8,311 nt of DNA, taken from positions 1 through 8,311 of the forward strand of contig CAMRVW010000094.1 of assembly GCA_947054185.1 (NCBI GenBank). The letters are read 5' to 3'. This stretch comes from an uncultured Rikenellaceae bacterium. GTDB taxonomy: Bacteria; Bacteroidota; Bacteroidia; Bacteroidales; Rikenellaceae. Below are positions 1-7,229 of this stretch, one piece after another. The notes below the pieces were generated by a model, which had not been told where the DNA came from, made no database searches, and saw only the letters and a list, made by a program, of their open reading frames with translations. Position 1 is the first letter of the stretch; every line of letters begins with the position of its first letter. A program made the position numbers and the translations under genes.

Positions 1-4
1 AATC

Positions 5-19
5 GGGGTCCGTGACCCC
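5..19. repeat. Short perfect inverted repeat
   Basis: GGGGTC and GACCCC form a 6-bp perfect stem around the 3-base loop CGT. No T-run follows on either strand, so it is not a clear intrinsic terminator. It may be part of a structure or gene end extending left of the window. A repeat this short could arise by chance. Confidence 0.3.
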
Positions 20-40
20 TCCCCCGGAAGGGCCGCCGGA

Positions 41-116
41 GGCAGTTCCCGCAAATAAATGGCAGTTTCCGCAAACCATAAACGTCAGTTCCCGCAAAAA
101 CGGCAGTGCCGGCAAA
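41..116. repeat. Four degenerate 15-bp direct repeats downstream of recN
   Basis: Four copies of the consensus GGCAGTTCCCGCAAA lie at 41-55, 61-75, 84-98 and 102-116. Copies 2 and 3 differ from the consensus at one position and copy 4 at two. The spacers are short and AT-rich, and unit starts are 20, 23 and 18 bp apart. The array appears complete here, because the preceding 40 bases do not match. The last copies overlap the predicted recN terminator. Function is unknown; a protein-binding cluster or a small intergenic repeat family are both possible. Confidence 0.7.
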
Positions 117-130
117 TTAACTGCCCGTTT
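96..130 (-). terminator. Probable intrinsic terminator of recN
   Basis: On the minus strand, arms at 120-130 and 98-107 pair over 10 bp (AAACGG-CAGT with ACTGCCGTTT) with one bulged G. The loop is 12 nt, and the right arm runs into a stretch of five T. It starts 8 nt after the recN stop codon, the expected place. The bulge, the AU closing pairs and the overlap with the direct repeats lower confidence. Confidence 0.5.
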
Positions 131-138
131 GCCGCACC

Positions 139-1803
139 TTACTCGCCCATACCCAGCAGTTCCTTGGCCTGTTTTCGTGCGGCTTCGGTTATGCGGCTGG
201 CGCTCAACATCTCGGCTATTTTGTCAACCCTCTCTTGGTCTGAGAGCTTGCGTATGACCGTTACGGTGACGCCGTTTTTGTCGGACTTGTAAACGTAAAA
301 ATGATGAGCGCCCTTGGCGGCAACCTGCGGCAGATGGGTTATGTTTATTATCTGCTTGCCGCCTGAGAGACGTTCCATTATCTCGCCCATCTTGTCGGCC
401 ACAGAGCCCGACACGCCGGTGTCTATCTCGTCAAATATTATCGTTGGCAGGCTGCGGTGCGATGCCATCAACGACTTGAGCGACAGCATCAGACGCGACA
501 TCTCGCCTCCTGACGCCACCTTGGCGATGCGCTCGAGCTTGCCTCCCTTGTTGGCGCAGAACATAAACTCAATGGTGTCGATGCCGTTAGACAACAGCTC
601 ATTGCCCGGCACCAGCTCAATCTCAAGACGTGCTCCCTCCATGCCGAGCTGTGACAGCTGGGAGAGTATGTTCTTGCGTATCCCCGGCAAGGCTGCACTG
701 CGCTTCTGCGACAGCTTGGATGCCACCTCTAAGGCTTTCTGCGTTTGGGCGTCGAGCTGCGCCGCCAGCTCGTTTATGCTGTCGTCGCTGCCGTCTATCA
801 ACGCCAATTTGGCCGCCAGCGAGTCGCGCAACTCTATCAGCGGCTCCACACCCTCGACGTGATGTTTGCGTTCAAGGGTGTATATGGTGTCTAACCGCGC
901 CTGCAACCGCTCTAACTCGGATGGGTCGGCAGATATCTCCTCGTCTAACGAGGTGAGCTCTTCTGATATGTCTTTGAGCTCGTAATATGCCGACGATATG
1001 CGCTCCGACAGAGATGCCGCCACCGCCGAATGCTGCGATATCGACTGAAGCAAACCTTCGGCCCTGCGCAGAGAGGTGAGCACACAAGCATCGCTCTCGC
1101 CGTCGAGAAGCGAACACGATTCCCATAAGGCCTCTTTTATCTGCGTGGCATTGGCCATGACTGCCTCCTGCGCCTCCAGCTCCTCTTTCTCACCGGCCTT
1201 CAGCTTGGCCTCTGCGAGTTGCTCATACTGGTAACGCATGAACTCCTCGTCGCGCCTTGCCCGGCCCAGCTCCTCCACGGCGGCGGCATGACGTGCACGC
1301 AAATCTCTCACCGACGCCATCAGGTCGCGATATTCGGCCAGCAGAGCATCGTTTTTGGCCACACAGTCCACCACATCCATCTGAAAGCCGCCGTCACCGA
1401 GCAAGAGGGTCTGATGCTGCGAGTGTATGTCTATCAGCCTCTCGCCTATGCTTTTAAGCTGGGCCAGCGTTACGGGCAACTCGTTGATGTAACTCCTGCT
1501 TTTGCCCTGTGCCGTTATCACGCGCCTTACGGTCAGAGTGTCGTCATACTCAAGGTCATACTCCTGAAAGAGCGGTTGCAGGTTATAGCCGGCCACCTCG
1601 AATTGAGCCTCTATCACGCAGTTGGAGGCGCCGTTTTTCACCGCCGAGCTGTCGGTGCGCCCTCCGAGCAGCATGCCTATGGCCCCTAAAAGTATCGATT
1701 TGCCGGCACCCGTCTCGCCTGTTATTATGTTAAGTCCGCGCTGAAACTCAATGTCCAAGAGGTCTATCAGCACATAATTTTCTATGTGAAGTGTCGTTAT
1801 CAT
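139..1803 (-). CDS. recN: DNA repair protein RecN
   Basis: RecN is a cytoplasmic SMC-like ATPase that acts early in recombinational repair of double-strand breaks. The product is 554 aa, the usual family length. The sequence shows an N-terminal LHIENYVLID segment, the Walker A motif GETGAGKS (residues 29-36), a long charged helical region (about 150-370) expected to form the antiparallel coiled coil, the ABC signature ASGGEMSR (about 430-437), Walker B TIIFDEID (about 454-461) and the H-loop histidine in ITHLPQ (about 490). An in-frame ATG 11 codons upstream (1836) is rejected. It lies upstream of the TAnnTTTG element at 1824-1831, so it would not be transcribed from that promoter, and its extra residues (MVTFVWFYLFV) are unlike RecN. 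The gene appears to be its own transcription unit, separated from tpiA by a terminator and about 280 bp. In other bacteria recN is often SOS-controlled; I saw no recognisable LexA box here. Confidence 0.97.
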   Translation of the reverse strand: MITTLHIENYVLIDLLDIEFQRGLNIITGETGAGKSILLGAIGMLLGGRTDSSAVKNGASNCVIEAQFEVAGYNLQPLFQEYDLEYDDTLTVRRVITAQGKSRSYINELPVTLAQLKSIGERLIDIHSQHQTLLLGDGGFQMDVVDCVAKNDALLAEYRDLMASVRDLRARHAAAVEELGRARRDEEFMRYQYEQLAEAKLKAGEKEELEAQEAVMANATQIKEALWESCSLLDGESDACVLTSLRRAEGLLQSISQHSAVAASLSERISSAYYELKDISEELTSLDEEISADPSELERLQARLDTIYTLERKHHVEGVEPLIELRDSLAAKLALIDGSDDSINELAAQLDAQTQKALEVASKLSQKRSAALPGIRKNILSQLSQLGMEGARLEIELVPGNELLSNGIDTIEFMFCANKGGKLERIAKVASGGEMSRLMLSLKSLMASHRSLPTIIFDEIDTGVSGSVADKMGEIMERLSGGKQIINITHLPQVAAKGAHHFYVYKSDKNGVTVTVIRKLSDQERVDKIAEMLSASRITEAARKQAKELLGMGE

Positions 1804-1823
1804 GACAAACAAATAAAACCATA

Positions 1824-1831
1824 CAAAGGTA
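1824..1831 (-). promoter_or_regulatory. Promoter -7 element of recN
   Basis: The minus strand reads TACCTTTG, an exact match to the Bacteroidetes primary sigma factor -7 consensus TAnnTTTG. Its 3' end lies 20 nt before the recN ATG at 1803, implying a leader of roughly 15 nt. I see no clear -33 TTTG at the expected 19-21 bp spacing, only a T-rich tract (1843-1850). The element decides the recN start. Confidence 0.65.
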
Positions 1832-2083
1832 ACCAATTTTCAGAAAAAATAGTATGACGCCACACTATAATACTCCAAAACGCCACATGGCCGCCCCGCC
1901 TGTAAAACCCTGAAAAGCGAGCCGCTCCGTCAGTTCAAAAACGCCGTCCCGCATTCAAGACCACACAGACAAATGCCTCTGACAAACTCCCCTAAAGCAT
2001 AAGCCTGCCCTAAAAACACTTCCAAACCTTGCTTCCACGCCGGCGGAATATGAAACCGTCCCGCAAGCCATCCTCCCTAACAC
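1832..2083. other. Intergenic region between recN and tpiA, no gene seen
   Basis: With the recN leader and promoter this makes about 280 bp without a coding region. No ORF with recognisable content, tRNA or convincing hairpin was found beyond the tpiA terminator at its right end. The plus strand is strikingly rich in C and A; a hand count of 1861-1960 gives about two C per G. The same skew appears in the other gaps and fits unconstrained DNA under strand-biased mutation. Confidence 0.6.
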
Positions 2084-2118
2084 AAAAAAAACGGAACCGC
2101 CAGATCGGGCGATTCCGT
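2084..2118 (-). terminator. Intrinsic terminator of tpiA
   Basis: On the minus strand, arms at 2108-2118 and 2091-2101 form an 11-bp stem (ACGGAATCGCC with GGCGGTTCCGT, one U-G wobble) around a 6-nt loop. A run of eight T follows directly (2084-2091, its first base pairing in the stem). It begins 22 nt after the tpiA stop codon and is the clearest terminator in the window. It separates tpiA from recN. Confidence 0.92.
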
Positions 2119-2140
2119 CAAAACATATAAAGCAGTATGC

Positions 2141-2890
2141 TTAGAAAGCCTTGGCAATGGCTATGAAGTCTTCTGCCTTGAGGGCTGCACCGCCTATGAG
2201 GCCGCCGTCCACGTCTGCCTTAGAGAATATCTCTGCCGCGTTAGAGGGCTTGCAGCTGCCGCCATAGAGTATGGGAGTGTTCTCGGCCTTGGCGCCGAAT
2301 TTGCTTGCGAGCACCTTGCGTATGTGAGCGTGTATCTCCTGTGCCTGGTCGGCAGTGGCGGTCTTGCCGGTGCCTATGGCCCAGACGGGTTCATATGCGA
2401 TAACCAGACGGTCGAACTCGGCCTCGCTCAGGCCGAACACCACCTCTTCTATCTGCTTGGTCACCACCTCGAAATGCTTGCCTGCCTCACGCTCTTCGAG
2501 CTTCTCGCCAACGCAATATATGGGGGCCAGACCGTTTGCATAAGCCTGCTTCATCTTCTCTGAGAGCAACGCGCTGTTTTCACCGTGATATTCACGACGT
2601 TCCGAGTGGCCCAATATCACATATTCGGCACCGAACGGAGCAATCATAGACGCTGCCACCTCGCCGGTGTATGCGCCTTTGTCGTGAGCCGAGCAATCCT
2701 GTGCCGACAACTTCACCGACGAGCCTGCAATGGCCTTGCTCACGGGGCAAAGGTGTGTGAAGGGAACACCGAGAATGAGTGTTACCCCTTGTGCCTGCGA
2801 CGCTGCCGCCACAACCGCCTTGGCAAGTGTTTCGCCCTCTGCGGGAGTGGTATTCATCTTCCAGTTGCCCGCAACTATTTTCTGTCTCAT
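2141..2890 (-). CDS. tpiA: Triosephosphate isomerase
   Basis: This glycolytic enzyme interconverts dihydroxyacetone phosphate and glyceraldehyde 3-phosphate in the cytoplasm. The product is 249 aa, a normal length for the TIM-barrel enzyme. Visible residues are the N-terminal AGNWKMN with N9 and catalytic K11, the catalytic histidine H95 in LGHSERR, the catalytic base E167 in AYEPVW, flexible loop 6 (AIGTGKTA, 171-178), and the phosphate-binding YGGSCK (209-214) and GG (233-234). The start is secure because MRQKIVAGNWKMN matches the family N-terminus. No Shine-Dalgarno sequence is seen and the leader is A-rich (AAAAAACAATAGATT before ATG). A strong terminator follows. Upstream I found no exact TAnnTTTG element, so the promoter is unassigned. 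All catalytic residues are present, so the enzyme should be active. Confidence 0.98.
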   Translation of the reverse strand: MRQKIVAGNWKMNTTPAEGETLAKAVVAAASQAQGVTLILGVPFTHLCPVSKAIAGSSVKLSAQDCSAHDKGAYTGEVAASMIAPFGAEYVILGHSERREYHGENSALLSEKMKQAYANGLAPIYCVGEKLEEREAGKHFEVVTKQIEEVVFGLSEAEFDRLVIAYEPVWAIGTGKTATADQAQEIHAHIRKVLASKFGAKAENTPILYGGSCKPSNAAEIFSKADVDGGLIGGAALKAEDFIAIAKAF

Positions 2891-3161
2891 AATCTATTGT
2901 TTTTTAAGTTTTGTCAATGCAATACCGCCACTTCCCCTATATCCCGCCCTGCAAATCCGCGCGGCAATAAACCGTCGTCCAATAACCAACCGCCGTCCGT
3001 ATATAAACAGCCCTGCCCCGCACCTCTTCGCATGAATACCACGGCATGGCGCAACCGCTCCAACCGTCGGGCCTCTTAAAACCGTACGAATCTGCCACAG
3101 CCTCCATACTCCGAATCCGCCACGGCCCAAACTATACCCGCCCGGCCCCGGGCTGAGAGGC
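2891..3161. other. Intergenic region between lysS and tpiA
   Basis: About 270 bp with no convincing gene. A 78-codon minus-strand frame (2894-3130) exists, but its Arg/Gly-rich, low-complexity content looks like chance translation of G-rich DNA. Just after the lysS stop, the minus strand has a GC-rich inverted repeat (GCCCGG-GG-CCGGGC, 3143-3156) without a T-run, so it is a weak terminator candidate at best. A near-match to the -7 consensus, TATAGTTTG with one extra base, lies at 3128-3136. The segment just before tpiA contains TTGACA (2911-2916) but no matching -10. Confidence 0.5.
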
Positions 3162-4886
3162 TTACTCTGTCACCCAGCTCTTTACCTCATCCATGGATGG
3201 GTTGGTCAGCCCGAGCTTGTTTTTCTTGTTAAAGCCGCACAGGTCGTTGAAGAGCTTGCCGGGCGATAGCTTGCGCATGGCATCGACGGTGAGTATGCCC
3301 ATCTTGTGCAACACCTCCACCCACGGAGCGGGTACGCCGACGGCGCCGAACTCGGCCTCGCCGTCACGATGCGCCTTCTTCTCGGGTCTCATCTGAGGGA
3401 AGAGCAACACATCCTGTATCGACACCTGACCCGTCATGAACATGGTCAGGCGGTCTATTCCTATGCCCATTCCGGAGCAGGGAGGCATGCCATACTCGAG
3501 CGCGCGCACGAAGTCCATGTCTATGAACATGGCCTCGTCATCACCCTTCTGCGACAGGCGCAACTGCTCTTGAAACCTCTCCAGCTGGTCTATAGGGTCG
3601 TTGAGCTCCGAGTATGCGTTGCAAAGCTCCTTGCCGGCCACGAAAAGTTCGAAACGCTCGGTCAGCTCGGGGTTGTCGCGGTGACGCTTGCTCAGGGGCG
3701 ACATCTCTATGGGGTAATCTGTAAGGAAGGTGGGCTGAATAAGGTCGGCCTCGCACTTCTCGCCGAATATGGCGTCTATAAGCCGCCCCTTGCCCATGGT
3801 GTCGTCCACCTCTATGCCGAACTCGACGCATGCCGCGCGAATCTCATCCTCGCTCTTGCCCGCAATGTCAAAGCCCGTCTTGTCGAGTATGGCCTCGCGC
3901 ATGGTAAGACGACGGAACGGACGGGCGAAATTGATGGTGCGGTCGCCTATCTTCACCTCCGTTGTGCCGTGAAGAGCCAGTGCCACCTTCTCTATCATCT
4001 GCTCGGTAAACTCCATCATCCACAGATAGTCCTTATAGGCCACATATATCTCCATTACGGTAAACTCGGGGTTGTGGGTGCGGTCCATACCCTCGTTGCG
4101 GAAGTCTCTGGCAAACTCATACACGCCGTCGAATCCGCCCACTATCAGACGTTTGAGGTAAAGCTCGTTGGCTATGCGCAGGTAAAGGTCGGTGTCGAGG
4201 GTGTTGTGGTGCGTTATGAAAGGACGCGCCGCCGCGCCGCCCGGTATGGGCTGCAATATGGGCGTATCAACCTCGGTATATCCGAACGAGTTGAAATACT
4301 CGCGCATGGTGTTGATGATCTTGGTGCGGGCCAGGAACACCTCTTTGACAGAGGGGTTGACCACAAGGTCGACATAACGCTGCCTGTAACGCTGCTCGGG
4401 GTCGGCAAAGGCGTCGAACACCTGCCCGTCTTTCTCTTTCACTATGGGCAGAGGGCGCAACGACTTGCTCAGCACGGTAAACTCACGGCAGTGCACCGAC
4501 AGCTCGCCCGTTTTGGTTACGAAGGCAAAGCCGCGCACCCCCACGAAGTCGCCTATGTCGAGCAGCTTCTTGAACACGGTGTTATAGAGTGTGGGATCGT
4601 CGTCGGGGCAAATGTCGTCGCGGCGCACATACACCTGTATGCGGCCGAAAGCATCCTGCAACTCCATGAACGAGGCGCTGCCCATTATGCGGCGGCTCAT
4701 TATGCGCCCTGCTATGGTTATATCCTGAAAATTATTCTTCCGGGGGTCATAACCCTCTATTATGTCTTTGGTGTGTGCCGTCACCTCATATCGTGCGGCG
4801 GGATATGGCTCTATGCCCAACTTGCGCAACTCCGAGAGCGAGTTGCGGCGTATCTGTTCCTGTTCCGAAAGTTCGAGTGTATTCAT
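3162..4886 (-). CDS. lysS: Lysyl-tRNA synthetase, class II, with C-terminal extension
   Basis: This cytoplasmic class IIb synthetase charges tRNA(Lys) with lysine in two ATP-driven steps. The product is 574 aa. An N-terminal OB-fold anticodon-binding domain (about 57-145) precedes the catalytic core. The core has motif 1 around TPILQPIPGGAAARPF (208-223), motif 2 around FRNEGMDRTHNPEFTVME (262-279) and motif 3 GMGIGIDRLTMFMT (472-485). Typical bacterial LysRS, about 505 aa in E. coli, ends near the LFPQMRP segment (495-501). Here about 70 further residues follow, rich in Lys and Leu near the end (LCGFNKKNKLGL), as is usual in Bacteroidetes. The start MNTLELSEQEQIRRNSL matches the family, and a TAnnTTTG promoter element lies 20 nt upstream. 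lysS appears to be transcribed independently of the 7TM-HD gene, from which it is separated by a terminator. Confidence 0.98.
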   Translation of the reverse strand: MNTLELSEQEQIRRNSLSELRKLGIEPYPAARYEVTAHTKDIIEGYDPRKNNFQDITIAGRIMSRRIMGSASFMELQDAFGRIQVYVRRDDICPDDDPTLYNTVFKKLLDIGDFVGVRGFAFVTKTGELSVHCREFTVLSKSLRPLPIVKEKDGQVFDAFADPEQRYRQRYVDLVVNPSVKEVFLARTKIINTMREYFNSFGYTEVDTPILQPIPGGAAARPFITHHNTLDTDLYLRIANELYLKRLIVGGFDGVYEFARDFRNEGMDRTHNPEFTVMEIYVAYKDYLWMMEFTEQMIEKVALALHGTTEVKIGDRTINFARPFRRLTMREAILDKTGFDIAGKSEDEIRAACVEFGIEVDDTMGKGRLIDAIFGEKCEADLIQPTFLTDYPIEMSPLSKRHRDNPELTERFELFVAGKELCNAYSELNDPIDQLERFQEQLRLSQKGDDEAMFIDMDFVRALEYGMPPCSGMGIGIDRLTMFMTGQVSIQDVLLFPQMRPEKKAHRDGEAEFGAVGVPAPWVEVLHKMGILTVDAMRKLSPGKLFNDLCGFNKKNKLGLTNPSMDEVKSWVTE

Positions 4887-4906
4887 GAATAGTCAATTAA
4901 TGTTCG

Positions 4907-4938
4907 CAAAAATAGTAAAAAAATCCGATAGTCTCTAA
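4907..4938 (-). promoter_or_regulatory. Promoter of lysS
   Basis: The minus strand reads TATTTTTG at 4907-4914, an exact TAnnTTTG -7 element whose end is 20 nt from the lysS ATG, the same distance as at recN. A TTAG at 4935-4938, with a 20-bp spacer, matches three of four bases of the -33 TTTG. The -33 element would sit in the loop of the upstream terminator hairpin, so promoter and terminator overlap. The predicted leader is about 14 nt with no Shine-Dalgarno sequence. Confidence 0.6.
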
Positions 4939-4954
4939 CCCGAAACAGACTATC
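4917..4954 (-). terminator. Intrinsic terminator upstream of lysS
   Basis: On the minus strand a perfect 8-bp stem (GATAGTCT at 4947-4954 with AGACTATC at 4927-4934) encloses a 12-nt loop. GGA and a run of seven T (4917-4923) follow. It would end transcripts arriving from the 7TM-HD gene, leaving a 3' UTR of about 215 nt. Because the lysS -7 element lies downstream of the hairpin, it probably does not belong to the lysS mRNA and is unlikely to be a lysS attenuator. Confidence 0.75.
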
Positions 4955-4984
4955 CTGCACCATAGATGTAAAAACAGGCCTGAG

Positions 4985-5020
4985 AGATGGCGCCGACCCG
5001 TCGGCTTGGCCCCCCCATCT
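4985..5020 (-). repeat. Nested inverted repeats in the 3' region of the 7TM-HD gene
   Basis: GCCGAC and GTCGGC (4992-4997 and 5000-5005) form an inner repeat with a 2-base centre. It is flanked by AGATGG (4985-4990) and CCATCT (5015-5020), which also pair. On the minus strand a run of five T follows about 10 nt after the outer stem. This could fold into a stable structure in the 3' UTR of the upstream transcript, acting as a secondary terminator or stabiliser. The gap 4887-5168 contains no coding region that I can support. Confidence 0.35.
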
Positions 5021-5168
5021 GTCAAAAGGCTCCCTTGCCGACATGAGCCGTTGCCCCGATCGAGGGTGCTGTGTCAAAAGCCTCACGAAAACAGCGGTCT
5101 TTGCCGCAAACCGTTCCACGCCTGTTCTGAAGCCATTCCACATACACCGCCTAAAGCCGCCAAAGCCT

Positions 5169-7175
5169 CTAATTCCTTTCGGGATAGGCGATGCGCTTAT
5201 GGTAAATGTTGGTCAGCTTGGTTTTGAACACCTCTTTGACGGTGTTTATGTCCTGAATCGAGAGCAACGACTGAGAGAATTGGTTCTCAGACATCTGCGT
5301 CGACACTATCTTGTCTATCAACTCCGATACCGAGCTTTCGTCATAGCTCTTGAGCGACCGCGAGGCGGCCTCTATGGCGTCGGCCATCATGCAGATGCCG
5401 GCCTCTTTGCTCACGGGCTGCGGGCCGGGATAACGGAACATGCCCTCGTCATACACGTTGCCGTGTTTCTCCTTATATTTGTGATAGAAGAAATATATTG
5501 TCGAGTCGCCGTGGTGCGTCATTATGAAGTCGATTATCTTGCCCGGCAGATTGTGCTTCTTGCCCAGCTTGTAACCGTCTGTTACGTGTTGTTTTATCAT
5601 CTGGGCGCTCTCTTCGGGCTCCAGATCTTCGTGCGGACTCTTCTCGCCGGCGGTGAGGTTCTCGGTGAAGTATGCGGGGTTGAGGCTCTTGCCTATGTCG
5701 TGATAGAGGGCGCCTGTGCGGGCGAGCAGAGGATCCGCGTCGATGGCCTTTGCACCCTCTTCCACCAACGACGCCACCTGAAGCGAGTGCTGAAAGGTGC
5801 CGGGAGCCTTCTCGGCAAGCTCGCGCAACAACGACTGGTTGGTGTCGCAAAGCTCCAGCAGGGTTATGTTGGTAACGAAGCCGAATATCTTCTCAAACAG
5901 ATATATGAGCTGATAGAGCGCCAGCAGCAACACCACGTTGCCGAAAAACCACAGCAGGTCGAGCCACTGTATCGACGAAGCCCCCTGCTGGTGCATCACC
6001 GACACGGCAATGTATGAGAGTATGTATGCCGACAGCACGGCAGCCGTCGATATGAACACCCTGGCACGGTGATATGCGTTTTGCAGCACGAATATACCCG
6101 TAAGGCCCGAAAAGAGGTTTATCGCAAAGGTGTCGAACGGGTTTTCGGTCACAATGGAGCATATCAGCAAAATGGGCACATACTCCAATATCGACATGCG
6201 TATGTCGTAAAAGGTGACGATAAACAAGGGCACCACCGCATACGGTATCAGGTATATGCTCATCAGCGGTATGTTTTCCACCGCAACGGTTATTATCATC
6301 ATCATCAGATAGATGAACAGCAAAAAGAGCACATAGCTGAAGTTTAGCGAAAAGCCGTTTCTGAAATATATCAGAAACATGTATGCCAGCGACATCACTA
6401 TCGACACATAGAGCAGGTTGCCGGCGAAATCGGCCAGGAAGCTGCCATGCTTGCGGCTCAGCATATATTCGCTCTTGAACGAGTCGAGCATGTCGGCGGT
6501 GTAACCCTCTATCACCTCGCCTTTGCTTATTATGCGTGTGCCTTTGGTCACGAAACCTTTGGTGGCCGACAGTTTGGCTCGTCCCTCTTCGGCGGCTATG
6601 GAGGTCAGCCTGTCGTTGTAATGGATGTTGGGCACTATGTAACGGTCGAAACGCATGCCCGAGGTGTCTATGCCGAAGTTGTTTTTGAGCATGCCTCCCA
6701 GCGACATGCCGGCCTCGCGGGGCGTGTACAGGTTGGCGCGCGCAAAGGTCGATATGTCGCCGCCGTCTATCAGCCTTATAAGCCCGTCCGACGAGAAATT
6801 TTCGGTTCGGGCTATTATGCCGGCGCCGTATATCTGCAACAGCTTGCGACGCAACACCGCCTTTATCCTGTCTGCCGACTCCTCGCCCATGCCCGGTATG
6901 TGCAGGTTTTCGTCCAGCGAGGCGGCCATGCGCGCGGCCGTTGTGGTGTCGCGGTTATATATGGGTATGAATGTCTCGTTGAAGTGCTTGAGGTCGGCCT
7001 CTCTCTCGGCCGAACTTTTGAGCACGGGGAAGTCGAACGGGGCGTCGAGGTCACCGTAATTCCATGTGTCTCCACGGTGGTAATCATACCTGAACACCGA
7101 TCCCAACGGCATTATGGCCGCAAGTGCGAGCGTCGCCACTGCAAAGGCGATCAACGTTTTTGACTTTGTTCTCAT
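5169..7175 (-). CDS. 7TM-HD phosphohydrolase, PgpH/YqfF-like (probable c-di-AMP phosphodiesterase)
   Basis: A 668-aa inner-membrane protein with the architecture of Listeria PgpH and Bacillus YqfF, which hydrolyse cyclic di-AMP to pApA. An N-terminal membrane segment (about 7-25) leads to an extracytoplasmic 7TMR-HDED region (about 29-245), with APFDFPVLKS and a KGTRIISKGEVI motif. About seven hydrophobic helices follow (roughly 249-430), then a cytoplasmic HD domain. The metal ligands expected for this family are all present: H463, H492-D493 in YHDIGK, H530, H554-H555 in THHG, and D599 in MADAIEA. Other PgpH-type signatures are NPAYFTEN (499-506), SPHEDLEPEESA (513-524) and YFFYHKY (561-567), so it should be catalytic. 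The start MRTKSKTLIAFAVATLAL is a good signal anchor. The gene lies 54 bp after the YitT gene with no promoter recognised between them, suggesting cotranscription. Fold and family are secure; the substrate is inferred from homologues. Confidence 0.93.
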   Translation of the reverse strand: MRTKSKTLIAFAVATLALAAIMPLGSVFRYDYHRGDTWNYGDLDAPFDFPVLKSSAEREADLKHFNETFIPIYNRDTTTAARMAASLDENLHIPGMGEESADRIKAVLRRKLLQIYGAGIIARTENFSSDGLIRLIDGGDISTFARANLYTPREAGMSLGGMLKNNFGIDTSGMRFDRYIVPNIHYNDRLTSIAAEEGRAKLSATKGFVTKGTRIISKGEVIEGYTADMLDSFKSEYMLSRKHGSFLADFAGNLLYVSIVMSLAYMFLIYFRNGFSLNFSYVLFLLFIYLMMMIITVAVENIPLMSIYLIPYAVVPLFIVTFYDIRMSILEYVPILLICSIVTENPFDTFAINLFSGLTGIFVLQNAYHRARVFISTAAVLSAYILSYIAVSVMHQQGASSIQWLDLLWFFGNVVLLLALYQLIYLFEKIFGFVTNITLLELCDTNQSLLRELAEKAPGTFQHSLQVASLVEEGAKAIDADPLLARTGALYHDIGKSLNPAYFTENLTAGEKSPHEDLEPEESAQMIKQHVTDGYKLGKKHNLPGKIIDFIMTHHGDSTIYFFYHKYKEKHGNVYDEGMFRYPGPQPVSKEAGICMMADAIEAASRSLKSYDESSVSELIDKIVSTQMSENQFSQSLLSIQDINTVKEVFKTKLTNIYHKRIAYPERN

Positions 7176-7229
7176 ATTGATAGAGTTCTCTTTCTCGTTT
7201 TACCGTCCCCCCTGTGTGCAAAGGCCCCG

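Noticed and set aside
41..116. The direct repeats as a CRISPR array
   Set aside because: The units are only 15 bp and degenerate, with spacers of 3 to 8 bases, far too short for a CRISPR array, and no cas gene is nearby.
1804..1836. An upstream in-frame ATG that would lengthen RecN by 11 residues
   Set aside because: It lies upstream of the predicted -7 element and adds hydrophobic residues not found at RecN N-termini.
2894..3130. A 78-codon minus-strand frame between lysS and tpiA
   Set aside because: It is Arg/Gly-rich, with no motif and no supporting leader or promoter. It lies in G-rich non-coding DNA.
3143..3156. A GC-rich inverted repeat as the lysS terminator
   Set aside because: The loop is too tight (2 nt unless a pair opens) and no T-run follows on the minus strand.
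3306..4892. A 528-codon open frame on the plus strand opposite lysS
   Set aside because: It is in exact antisense codon register with lysS and stays open because lysS lacks TTA, CTA and TCA codons there. Its translation is rich in His, Leu, Val and Tyr, without domain motifs, while lysS is unmistakable.
4927..4954. The hairpin before lysS as an attenuator, T-box or riboswitch controlling lysS
   Set aside because: The exact -7 element lies downstream of the hairpin, so the hairpin is probably not in the lysS mRNA. No T-box-like or lysine riboswitch architecture was seen in the gap.
5043..6017. A 324-codon plus-strand open frame opposite the 7TM-HD gene
   Set aside because: It has the same antisense codon register, no recognisable motif, and covers the conserved HD domain on the other strand.
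6447..7163. A 238-codon plus-strand open frame opposite the 5' half of the 7TM-HD gene
   Set aside because: It is an antisense shadow with a Gly/His/Tyr/Val-rich composition typical of reverse-frame translation, and no promoter was seen.
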